A DNA stretch of 27,500 nucleotides from Stramonita haemastoma (GCA_030674155.1 CM060334.1:43700650-43728149); one strand, 5' to 3'; positions 1 through 11,900 are shown, numbered from the stretch's first letter. A program made the numbers and translations. Notes: a model not told the origin generated them from the sequence alone.

Positions 1-603
1 GTGGGATGGGTGGGGGGAGGAGGGGGGGTGTGGAGGGTGTTGGGGGGGGGGGGTAGTGGGTTGTGGGGGGTTAGTGTGTATATGTGTGTGTTAGTTAGGG
101 TGACGGGGTGTGTGGGGGTGGGGGGAGGAGGGGTGGTAGGGGGGGGGGGGGTTAGTGTGTATATGTGTGTGTTAGTTAGGGTGACAGGGTGTGTGTGGGG
201 GGGGGGTAGTGGGTGTGGGTGTCTGTGTGTGAGGTTGGGGGATAGTGGGTGTGTGTGGAGAGGGGGGGAGTGGGGGTGTGGCAGGTGGGGGGGGCTGTTT
301 GTGGGTGGTGGTGGTAATGTGTGTGTGGGGGGGAGGAGTTGTGTGGGGGGGGGGGGGGTTGTGTGTGTGGTGGGGGGGGGGGGTAGTTATGTGTGTGGGG
401 GGAATGCGGGGGGGGGGGGGGGGGGGTGAGTGGGCGTGTCTGTGTGTGTGTAGTGTGTGTGTCTGTGTGTGGGGGGGGGGGGGGGGGGGGTTGTGTTAGG
501 GGGAGGGGGGTAGTTATGTGTGTATGTGGGGGAGTTGGGGGGGGGGGGGGATTGTGTATATGTGTGTGTTAGTTAGGGTGACGGAGGGTTGGGTGGTAGT
601 TAC
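1..603 (+). repeat. G/T-only low-complexity tract with long G runs
   Basis: Almost only G and T on this strand, with many runs of 8-18 G. A block of about 35 bp, starting gttagtgtgtatatg and ending gttagttagggtgac, recurs near 70, 150 and 551, so the tract is partly a degenerate minisatellite. The G runs lie on the NBAS sense strand and could form G-quadruplexes. It lies in the intron upstream of the first visible exon. Confidence 0.9.
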
Positions 604-1070
604 CTTTTTTATCTAAAGGTTAAAACAACATATGAGTGATCCTACTAAAATAAAGAACATCTGAATAGTTTATAATATTCATTCTGAGCACAAGCGTAAC
701 TTCTGAGGGACAGAAATGACTATCATACTCACCCAAGAGCATGGCCACTTTTCTACATTGTAAGACAGATAACACAAAGTTGTTTTTGTTTTTTTTTAGG
801 GTATTTCAATGTTTAAAAATAATTTTTAAATGAACTGTGCATGTGATTATCCAGGAACACTGCAATACCATTTTTGTGAAATAAAATAAACAAGACAGAT
901 CTTGGTTTATGACTCCCCCACCATGGGGATGCCGGGGGCCTGTCAGTATAAACAGCATCCCCACCTTCTGGACATTTTATGTTAGAATTTCCCTCTTTTC
1001 TATCCCTCTCTTTGTTTCTGCCCTGTTCCTTTTCTTCCTGTCGCATCCTTTTCGTCTGTTTTCTGTGTAC
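604..1070. other. Intronic sequence, nothing recognised
   Basis: AT-rich sequence without repeats I recognise. Short open frames on both strands (e.g. near 813-1046 and 909-1169) have no recognisable domain or coding bias, and the latter runs into a SINE. Confidence 0.6.
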
Positions 1071-1327
1071 GTCAGTGCTGACTCCACTCTCCCCAAAAGT
1101 CCTTCAGATGAGACCATAAACCAAGGTCCAGGGTGCGAACGCATGCAGAACATCTTGCACACACGTTAAATCATGTTCCGCTTTTCGTAAGAGTAGGCCA
1201 TTGTGTCCCGGTGGGAACAAATGACAAGATATACAAAACTGCATACACACGGGGACTGGATGTAAAAAAAAAGCACATGAGTGCTTAATCCACTATCCTC
1301 ACTATAAAACAATCAATCAATCAATCA
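1071..1327 (+). mobile_element. SINE-A copy, sense, head missing
   Basis: Carries the SINE-A body: gtgctgactccactct, then a block near cttcagatgagaccataaac, then the cgcatgcagaacatcttg block. It ends with tcctcactataaaacaatc and a (CAAT)n tail. The tRNA-like 5' head is absent, so it is 5'-truncated. It is one of only two SINE-A copies in the NBAS sense direction. Confidence 0.8.
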
Positions 1328-1359
1328 GTCTGCCTTCTCTTGGTCCATTCTCCTGCCTT

Positions 1360-1500
1360 TTCTTTCCCAGAAAAACTGAATAGAACATGTGGAAGATGGA
1401 TGCGCTGGGCCTGACTTGTCAGGCGCTTGATGGCAGCGCATCGAAATTTTGCTCACATGACAGACAACCAATAATTGCTGTCTGAGCATTTGATAGAGAA
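1360..1500. repeat. Rep-H: dispersed repeat with short hairpin
   Basis: Contains gcctgacttgtcaggcgctt, whose first 16 bases form a perfect inverted repeat, followed by a block around tttgctcacatgacagacaac. The same order occurs at about 15600-15765, so this is a dispersed repeat. It ends just before the first visible NBAS exon. Confidence 0.6.
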
Positions 1501-1564
1501 GGTTTATGGCAAGTATTTTACATGGCTGAAGAAGAACTGGAGAGGACTGTGCATGTGGTGTCAG

Positions 1565-1702
1565 ATACTGCTGATAGGGGGAGCTGCCATGACGGATGCA
1601 GACGGCAGTGCCAGTCGTCGGGAAGGACTGACGGCATGGCGAGTGCTGTCGGGGGCACCCCACTACAAACTGCTGAATGACTCTGATGGGGACCAGACTG
1701 CC
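1565..1702 (+). CDS. NBAS: NBAS exon 1 of window (46 codons)
   Basis: Starts after a gtgtcag acceptor and ends before gtgagt. It begins and ends between codons. The translation carries ILLIGG and [15 protein letters not shown], matching the part of vertebrate NBAS that reads LLLVGG...GLSAWRVLSGSPYYK, and ends DGDQTA. This is a late blade of the N-terminal propeller. The acceptor has a poor pyrimidine tract, so the exact 5' boundary is the least certain part. Confidence 0.88.
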
Positions 1703-1832
1703 GTGAGTGCTTAGGTCTTGTGTGTGGTGTGGGGGGGGGGGGGGGGGGGTGAGTTGTATGTATGTGTGGTGTGAGTGTGTGTATGTGGGTGTTTGAGTGT
1801 TTGTGTGTTTAAGGTGTGTGTGTGTGTGTGTG

Positions 1833-1889
<57 letters not shown>

Positions 1890-2289
1890 GGTGGGTGGGT
1901 GTTTTATTTATTTATCCTTTTATATCAAGGATGATGGAATAAGCACTTATGTGCTTTTTTTCATCCAGTCCCCATGTGTATGCAGTTTTGTAAATATTGT
2001 CATCTGTTCCCACTGGCATACAATGACCTACTCTTTCAAAAAGTGGAACAGGATTTAACATGTGCATAAGATGTTCTGCGTGCGTTCGCACACAGGGCCT
2101 CGGTTTACAGTCTCATCTGAAAGATTTTTGGGCAGAGTGGAGTCAGCACTGATGTTAACTCCAGGGGAAAAATCCCCTCCAACGGGAATCGAAGTTGGGT
2201 CATCAAATTGAGAGCGCAATGTTCTAACCACAAGGCTATCCCATCCATGGGTGTGTGTGTATGTGTGGTGTGAGTGTGGGTGGGTGTTT

Positions 2290-2372
<83 letters not shown>

Positions 2373-3850
2373 GAAAAGTGTGTGAGTTGTGTTCTCAAAC
2401 ATCAGTGTTTGTGCATGCATGTGTGCAAGCCAAAAAGTGCTTATGCTCACATCTAATGATCTATGTCAGCAAGTGCATCATTGTGTTTGTGCATGCGCAT
2501 GTGTGTGTGCATGTGTGAGAGATGGAGGGGAGAGAGAGAGAGTGTGTGAACAGTTTAGCAGGTATTCCAGATAGGGTGTAAGTGTGGAGAGAATCAAGTG
2601 AACATGCATAAGAAAGAGAGAGTGTTGATGTGTTAGTAATTGTGTAGGTAGTGATGATGTTAGTAACTATGTGGGTGGTGATGTGTTAGTAACTGTGTGG
2701 GTGTTGGTGTGTTATAATTGTGTGGGTGTTGGTGTGTTATAATCGTGTTGGTGTGTTATAATTGTGTGGGTGTTGTGTTAGTAATTGTGTGGGTAGTGAT
2801 GATGTTTGTAACTGTGTGGGTGGTGATGTGTTAGTTATTGTGTGGGTGTTGGTGTGTTATTAATTTTGTGGGTGTTGGTGTTATAATTGTGTGGGTGTTA
2901 GTGTGTTATAATCGTGTGGGTGTTGGTGTGTTAGCAATTGTGTGGGTGTTGATGTGTTATGATTGTTTGGGTGTTGATGTGTTATGATTGTGTGGGTGTT
3001 GATGTGTTAGTCATTGTGTGGGTGTGGGTGTGTTATGATTGTGTGGGTGTTGGTGTGTTAGCAATTGTGTAGGTGTTGATGTGTTATGATTGTATGGGTG
3101 TTGATGTGTTATGATTGTGTGGGTGTTGATGTGTTATGATTGTGTGGGTGTTGGTGTGTTATGATTGTGTGGGTGTTGGTGTGTTATGATTGTGTGGGTG
3201 TTGGTGTGTTATGTTGTGTGTGGGTGTTGGTGTGTTATGATTGTGTGGGTGTTGGTGTGTTATGATTGTGTGGGTGTTGGTGTGTTATGATTGTGTGGGT
3301 GTTGGTGTGTGTTATGATTGTGTGGGTGTTGGTGTGTTATGATTGTGTGGGTGTTGGTGTGTTAGTAATTGTGTGGGTGTTGGTGTGTTAGTACTTGTGT
3401 GGGTGTTGATGTGTTAGTAATTATGTGGGTGTTGATGTGTTAGCAATTGTGTGGGTGTTGATGATGTTAGTAACTGTGTGGGTGTTGATGATGTTAGTAA
3501 CTGTGTGGGTGTTGATGATGTTAGTAACTGTGTGGGTGGTGATGATGTTAGTAACTGTGTGGGTGGTGATGATGTTAGTAACTGTGTGGGTGGTGATGAT
3601 GTTAGTAACTGTGTGGGTGGTGATGTGTTAGTTATTGTGTGGGTGTTAATGTGTTAGCATTGATGTGTGCTGTTGTGTTAGTAATTGTGTGGATGGGTGT
3701 TTTACAGGCCTCCAAGAGAAAATCCTGGTTGAACAGACTGAAATCATCATCTTTTCTGTCCTGGTCTGCCCTGATTTGGTAACACATTTGTGTGGGGGTG
3801 TGTGTGTGTGTGGGTGTTGTGTGTGTGTATGTGTGTGTATGTGTGGTGTG

Positions 3851-3882
<32 letters not shown>

Positions 3883-3978
3883 ATAGTGTGTGTGTGCGCA
3901 CACATGCTTGCATCTGTGTGTGCTTGCGTGTGTTGGTGGGTGGGTGGGTGTGATTTTTAACTAATGACGTATTGTGAT

Positions 3979-4040
<62 letters not shown>

Positions 4041-5285
4041 CATCCCTAAGTCTGGCGACCGTGGGGGCACCCGTGAAGACTTGACAACCAGTTCCCTCCA
4101 TTCCTCTCTCTGTTCTGCCTTTCTCAAAATTTTGTTGAGTTCAAGGCCTGTCCATTCGCTGATGTTGTCCTCCCATCTCTTCCTTGGTCTGCCTCTTTTT
4201 CTTCCTCCTTGGACAGTGCCTTGCAGGACTTGTAATTGTGATTTACACTGGGTTTTCTTTTTTAGCACATGTTACAGAAAGGAGAGATATAGTGAAGAAC
4301 TGATGAAACTGAAAATAAACAAGTATTTCATGATACTTCTCTTTTTTTTTTTAACACCTGAGTTTACGGCAGTCAAAAAACATCAAAGAAAGTACATGCT
4401 CACAGAGGACAAATCCACCCTAACTCAGTGAAGGGTCCAGGGCCCAGTGATAAATTTAGCGCACTCTTTCCTTTTACCAAGTCCATGTGTGGTCAGTTCC
4501 TGCTATTATTAGCACCAGCTGGGATGGGATGGGATGGAATGGATATTAGCTGAGAGTGGGGGAAACTGATAGCTGTGCACTCTGTATGGAGAACTGCTCT
4601 CAGTAACTTGAGTTCACATAAACACATAACAACATAGCAATATGCTGTACAAAGAACTCACTATGACACTTTTCAACACTGAACACAAAATGCTCAGTAG
4701 CATTCATGATGTAACACGCATACAGGCACAAATCACACACGTAAGGGTCCACATACACACCCAGAACGCACATGTGCTCACGATTGGTTTAATGTCCATT
4801 CACTACAAGGTTATTTAGACAATGGTACATTCACGTTAAGAATGCACTGAAAAGGGGATGAGGGGAAAGGTGAAAGGATGAAGAATGTAATGGATGGTGA
4901 TAAGTTTATAAAAATTCATTCACAGTAACTGTCCTACTGGTGACTGGAAAATACTTTCTGCAACTGATACTAGGACATGTGACTTGGAATCACACAGAAC
5001 ACTTTGGGTATTTCCATATTTTTTTCTTAGATCTATCCCTTGGCTTTTATACGAGGCAATGAGCAAAGGGCAATCAAACAATATACGATGGACTGATATA
5101 ATAGCAGAACAAATGCAGAAAACATTTTTTTTAATATTTAGTTTTCCAAGCATTTAGACGTAGTTTATGAATTATAATTTCTATATTTCATGAACAACAC
5201 AAACGATCCAAGTGAAGTCTAAAAAAAAAAAACTTTGAGTATATATATAGAGTTTGCAAGAATTGAAGTAATTTCAAATAATTTA

Positions 5286-5330
<45 letters not shown>

Positions 5331-5331
5331 A

Positions 5332-5379
<48 letters not shown>

Positions 5380-5389
5380 GTGTGTGTGT

Positions 5390-5422
<33 letters not shown>

Positions 5423-7474
5423 CTCTGTGTGTGTGTGTGACTCTGTGTGTATGTGTGTGTGTGTGACTCTGTGTGTGTGACTGTGTGTGTGACTGTGTGT
5501 GTGTGTGTGTGACTGTGTGTGTGTGTGTCTGTCTGTCTGTGTGTGACTATGTGTGTGTGTGTGACTGTGTATGTGTGTGTTTGTGTGCGTGCGTGCTGCG
5601 TGCGTGTGTGTGTGTGAGTGTGTGTGCATGCCTGCGTGCCTCTGTGTGTATGTGTGCGTGACTCTGTGCGTGTGCGTGTGCATGCATCCATGCATGCGTG
5701 TGTGTGTGTTGCAATTATCCAGGACGGCATCTTTCGGCTATGCCTGTCTCCTGATGGCAAGTGTGTGGTGGGCCTGCATCACTCAGGTCGTCTGTCTGTG
5801 TGGGATGTGCCCTCCCTCAGACTGCGTCACCAGACCCTCCTGGAAGAACAGGTGATCACCCCTCTTTGTTACCTCACTGTCTCGACTTCGGTACAGTCCC
5901 CCATTTCACCCAGCTCACAGCGCGCAAATCCGACACCACTCAGTCAAGAGTGCTAAATTTAGCGCGCCCTTTGTTCCTTTTTTACCTAGTACAAGTGTGG
6001 TCAGTCAGTTCCTGCTATGAATAGCAGGAGCTAACCTCACCTAGGCTGGGATGGGAAGGATTAATTTAGCAACTGGAGGAGGTTGAAAGTGGGGGGGAAA
6101 CTGACAGTTGTGAGGTGTTAATGGGTACCTGCCCTCTTTTTAGGGTCAGGGAAGGTAAAGCAGCGAGGGAGAGAGGAGATGGGTGCCTCGGCCGTCAATA
6201 TGCTGGCCCCTTAGAGAAGCTGAGGTCTTTGATGCCTCGCTTCATTGTGACCACATAGGTTATGGGACACCTTTACCTTTTTATGTTACTGTGCATAGGT
6301 TATGGGAACACCTTTACCTTTTTATGTTACTGTGCATAGGTTATGGGAACACCTTTACCTTTTTATGTTACTGTGCATTACCCCTCCCTCTTTCTCTGCT
6401 TTTTCTCTTGTTGGGTGGGGGAGTGTTGTGCCTGGTCTTCTCCTGTAGTTTTAACTCTGCAGGAGGTCTGACTCTCTCTCCTCTGGCCTTAGCCCTCATA
6501 TGGGCTGACTTCAGAGCAGCTCATTTTTTTGTACAGGATGCATGCTGGGTATGTTTATGCTTCCATAACTCGGTGAGCTCTGATAGAGATTACAGAATCT
6601 TTACTGTGATTGTTTGAGCTTTTGCATGTATGTATAATACAGGAAGAGAACAAAGGCACTGGCAGGTCTGTGCTTGAAGTTGACCTGGGAGATTGTATAA
6701 AAATCCCCACCTTTCATTCACCAGACACTGCCGAGATTCAAACCCATGACTTCATGGACCCACGGGGTTGAAGTAGAGCAGTCTTAACCACTGGGCCATA
6801 GCGTCTGTCATGTATGTTTTGATCTGTTGTGGTAATAATCCCTGTATGTTACTGAGCATTACATGTGTGTTTCTGTTGATACGATTGTATTTGTAGAATG
6901 TCATGATTTTAAATATATGCTTGTTATTCTTTTTTTTTTTTTTGGGTGGGGGTGGAGTGGGGATGGTTGCTTTTTGTTTTGTTGTTGTTTTTGCTCGTGC
7001 TGTGTATAAATCCCAGTTTGGGATTCAGGGGAGGGAATGATTAATCCCGGCAAATCCTGGTTCGGGATTCAGGGGAGGGAATGATTAATCCCGGCAAATC
7101 CTGGTTCGGGATTCAGGGGAGAGAATGGCAAATCCCGTTTCAGGAGTCAGGGGAGGGAATAATTAATCTCAGTTCGGGATTCAGGGGAGGGAATGATTAA
7201 TCCTGGTTCGGGACTGAGAGGGTTAATGATATGTCTGTGTTTCTGTCTGTCTGTGTCTGGCAGCCTGGATACGATGAAGTGAATGCCAACCTGGCAGAGA
7301 ACCCCACCAAGAGAAAGAAGATCAAAGGTGAGAGCTCTGTGTGTGGTGCGTGTTGTCAAATCAACTCAAAATTTTATTGCCAGATGGTACATTGAGTAAG
7401 CAATAAATTTGCTTTTTTTTTCATCAAGCCATCTATCTAACAAAAAACAAACAAACAAAGGAACCCTAGTCTAT

Positions 7475-7505
<31 letters not shown>

Positions 7506-7864
7506 AACCAGTCCTTATACTTTAGGTGAATCTCAGAGCTCTAGCTGAGGAATGAAAGAAGAAGAAGAAAGAAAGAAAAACAGAAGATACATTTACTTTA
7601 GTGCATTTAGTTTTATTTGGATCTTTACTCTCTAATCTTCTGTGCAGATCTGATCCTCACAAAAAGTTGGTGGATGTCAACTTTTGGTCCAGCCAGGTAT
7701 GTTTTGTGTTGTGGTTATGTTTGTGTGCTGTTTGGTTTGTACAGATGTTGAACTGAGCCATTGTTGTTGTTGTGTTGTTGTTGTTGTGTTTTTTTTATTT
7801 ATTCTTTCATGTTGAAGAAAATTGAATAAGCACTCATGTGCTTTTTTTCATCCAGTTCCCATGT

Positions 7865-7939
<75 letters not shown>

Positions 7940-8136
7940 CTATTTGACAGCAGTCATACTTTCTTCAGTCATGATGTAACTGTGAATATCTTACTAAAAC
8001 TGTTGGCCAATACTGTGATAAATAATGAAATCAATGTATGATCGAATAATTATAAATCTAAAATCCACAAGAAAATAGCGATGAAATAAACCTATAAGAA
8101 TTTTTTTTTTTTTAATGAATCTGACAGCTGAATGTG

Positions 8137-8187
<51 letters not shown>

Positions 8188-8836
8188 ATGTGCGTGCATA
8201 TGTGTGCATATGTGTGTGTGTGTTTATATATGTTTTTGTGGTGTGTGTGTGTGTGTGCATATGTGTGTGCATACATGCATACATGTGTGTGCATGTGTTT
8301 ATGTGTGTGTGTACGTGCATTCATGTGTGTATGTGTTTATGTGTGTTAATGTATGTGCGTACGTGCATGCATGTGTGTATGCGTGCGTGCATGTGCGCGC
8401 TTGTGTGTGTGCGTTTATATATGTTTGTGTGAGCATGCATGCTCACGTGCGTGCATGTATGATGACAGGCCATCATCCTGGCGCGGTGTTCAGGGGCAGT
8501 AACTGTGTCCTCCCTCAGCTCCCTGAAGAACTTGCTGGGGGCGTCCCCAGAGTGGTTTGAACCCTCACCCCGCGTCGCTGAGGCCAGAGATGGCGGCTTC
8601 CTGGGACTGGAGGTAAGAGAGAGAGAGGGAGGGGGGAGGGAGAGAGGGTGGGAGGGAGAGAGAGAGAGAGAGGGAGAGAGCCCTTTTTTCTTTTCTTTTT
8701 TTCTCTTTTTTTTCTTTTTTGTTTTGAGGAATACTCACTCCTGATTCGACAACCGTAGTCTTTTTACAGTGAAAATGTGTGATGTGTGTCTGATTGAACC
8801 GAAATACAAGACCTTTAGATCCTGCATCCTAAGCGA

Positions 8837-8894
<58 letters not shown>

Positions 8895-8909
8895 GTGTGT
8901 GTGTGTGTG

Positions 8910-8959
<50 letters not shown>

Positions 8960-11900
8960 CACGTTGCAGTGTGAGCTGCACTTCCCCAAGCAGCGAATCC
9001 TGGCCAGCAGCGAGGACGACATCGAGGACAGTGACGACGAGGATCTCTCCATGGTTGCCATGACTACCAGAGCCACCAAGCAGATCATGTTCTACCTCAC
9101 AGACAGCGAACGCTTCCAGCCCCCCAAAAAGAAACCCAAGTGAGTGTGGGGGTGGGTGGGGGTGTGTGTGGGGGGGAGGGGGCAGGGGTGGTGGTGTGGG
9201 GGGGGGGGGGTGGATGGGGGGGGTAGGTGGGGGGGGGGGGGGTTGTGTGTGTGTGGGGGGTGGTGGTGGTGTTGTCTGTAGCTGGGTGGGTAGGTGTTGT
9301 GAGTGTGGGTGGGTGTGTTGTGTGGGTTTGTGGGGGTGGGTGGGGGTGAGTGGGGGGGGTGTTTTGTGGGTGTGTTTGTGGTGTGTGTGTGTATTTATTT
9401 ATTTTATTTATTTATTTATTCTTTTATATCAAGGATAATTGAATAAGCACTCGTGTGCTTTCTTTTGTGTGTGTGTGCGTGCGTGTGTGGTTTCTAGAAC
9501 GGTGACAAAGGTGTATCGCATGGTGTGGCTGAAATCCACCACCCCTGAGGAACTGTACGCCAGGAAGGTGAGTGTCTTCTGCACTTCAGGGAGTACAGTG
9601 AGTTTTGACCCATTGACATAATTATGCTGGTACTATTTGTGATGCTCCACCACAAAATGAGTCACTTTGCACCTGACCCACTTTTTTGGCCAGGAGCCAT
9701 TAAAGGCAGGTGGGGGTGAAGTTGTCAATTTTGATACTTTGATTATAGAACTGGAGCCATTATTTTACCTTGTACTGAAAGATCAAGGCATAAGTTTGTG
9801 TCCTTTTGCTTCAAAACATGTTTACAACTACCCAAGCCCTCATTCTGACCACCTATTATGATTCTAAACTTGTCCATTTCTCATTTTGTCCATTCCCACG
9901 ATCTGTCATTTCAATTTTCAGTAACTTTTCATAGAATTATCCTTGAAATAAAAGAAATTTTAAAAAATATATAAAATTCCTTGTAGCCTGTGTAGTTAGA
10001 TAATTATGTTTTGTGTGGCCTGGTTTTTCTTCTCCACAAGTGTGGTGGCTTTTCTGTGCAGATTCCTGTTGCTTGTGTCTTTAGATACGCTTTAGCGTGG
10101 TTTTTCTTACTTACCCATGTGGAAGAAAGGTGGCAGGATGGTTAAGACGTTCGCCTGCCAATGTGTAAACCGTGAGTTTCTGGGTTCATACCCAACCTCG
10201 CCCTTTCTTCCCAGTTTGACGAAAAAAAATCGAACTGAATGTCAAAGTCATTCGGATGAGACTATAAACCGAGGCTCTGTGTGCGAACACACGCAGAACA
10301 TCTTGTGCACATGTTAAAACCCCGTTCCGCCTTTCGGAAGAGCAGGCCATCGTGTGCCGGTAGAAGCGGATGACAAAATTATTTTTAAAAACCCAGCATG
10401 CACACAGGTGTTGTGTTTAGCCACCATCCCTGAGGGGGGAAAAAAAATAAAGGGTAGGTGCTGCACTTGTGGCGACGCGCTCTCCCCGAGGAGAGCAGCC
10501 CGAATTTCACGCAGAGAAATCTGCTGTGACATAAAGTGGTATAAAATATGAAATAAATAAAATAAAAACTAAAATAAATGTGGTGTTTTTCCGAACAGAT
10601 TCCTGTTGCCTGTGCAGTTAGATATGGTGGGGCCTGACTTTTTCTTCTCCACGCTTGTGATGTTTTACTGTACAGATTGATGTGGAGGAGATGGGTGCTG
10701 GCCCTTAGAGAAGCTGAGGTCTCTGATGACGCCTCACTCCCCTACAACCACCTAGGTTTTGGGACACCTTTACCTTTTACCTGTTTACCCATGTGGTGCT
10801 TTTCTGTACAGATCGATGCTGAGGAGTATGGGGAGGCTCTCAACATGCTGGCCCCTAGAGAAGCTGAGGTGTCTGACACCTCGCTCCCCAACGACCACAT
10901 AGGTTATGGGACACCTTTACCTGTTTACCCGTGTGATGTTTTCCCTACAGATTGATGCACAGTAGTACGGGGAGGCCCTCAATATGCTGGCCCCTAGAGA
11001 AGCTGAGGTCTCTGATGACGCCTCGCTCCCCTACGACCACATAGGTTATAGGACACCTTTACCTGTTTACCTGTGTGGTGTTTTTCTGTACAGATTGATG
11101 CGGAGGAGTATGGGGAGGCCCTGGCCCTGGCTCAGGCCTATGATCTGGACTGTGACCTGGTGTACCAGCGGCAGTGGAGACGCTCCCCTGTCTCCCTGGC
11201 CTCCATACAGGACTACCTGGTCAGTGCTCTGTGTATGACGGTTTTTATGCCACTGGAATAGTTTAGTTTTATTTATTTTTTACTGTCCAGTTATGTTGCT
11301 TATAGCCCGCCGACCACATAGGCCATATCAGGGCGCTTTTTTTTTTCTTTTTTTTTTTCTTTTTTTTTTTACTGTCTGCAAGTGTATTGTTTTGTACATT
11401 TATATTCATACTTGCATGGGTTTTTTACCTTCTTTTTTACTAGCATTCATTTATAAGTATGTGTGACGAACGCTACAGCCAAGTGGGTAAGAAGATTCAG
11501 CTCTGATCCCATGGGTCCATCAAGTCGTGGGTTTAAATCTTGGTGGCATCTGGGGAATTAAGGATGGGGATTTTTTACAATCTCCCAGGTCAATTTCAAG
11601 TACAAGACCTGCCAGTGCCTCAATTTCCTTCATGTATATACCCACATGCAGAAGATCAAATAAGCACGTCAAAGATCCCGTAATTTCATGTTAGCATTCA
11701 TTAGGTTACAGAAACACAAACATACCCAGCATACATCCTGGAAGTTGGAATGCGGCTATCTTCCTTCATGATGGGCGGGATATAGCCTAGTGGTCAGAAC
11801 ATTGCACTGGCAATTTGATGACCCGGGTTCAATTCCCAGTCAAGGGGATTTTTTCCTCTGGAGTTAACATCAGTGTTGACTCCACTTCCCCCAAAAGTCT

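Noticed and set aside
60..110. Telomere-like ttaggg in gttagttagggtgac
   Set aside because: Single occurrences within G/T-rich sequence; no TTAGGG tandem array.
1..429. Glycine/valine-rich open frame at the left edge
   Set aside because: G/T-only low-complexity DNA; no coding signature.
2630..3700. Possible CRISPR-like array (regular short repeats)
   Set aside because: Units are contiguous and degenerate with no unique spacers, in a eukaryotic intron.
4920..5153. Minus-strand open frame of 77 codons
   Set aside because: No recognisable motif, AT-rich intron composition, no conserved context.
5188..5760. Long minus-strand open frames rich in His-Thr (also near 2055, 3632, 8112, 21606, 21758)
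   Set aside because: They are translations of CA/GT dinucleotide arrays and SINE sequence; stop-free by composition, with no domain.
11772..11850. Possible tRNA gene (A and B boxes present)
   Set aside because: No cloverleaf acceptor stem could be made out, and the sequence continues into a repeated SINE body; it is a SINE head.
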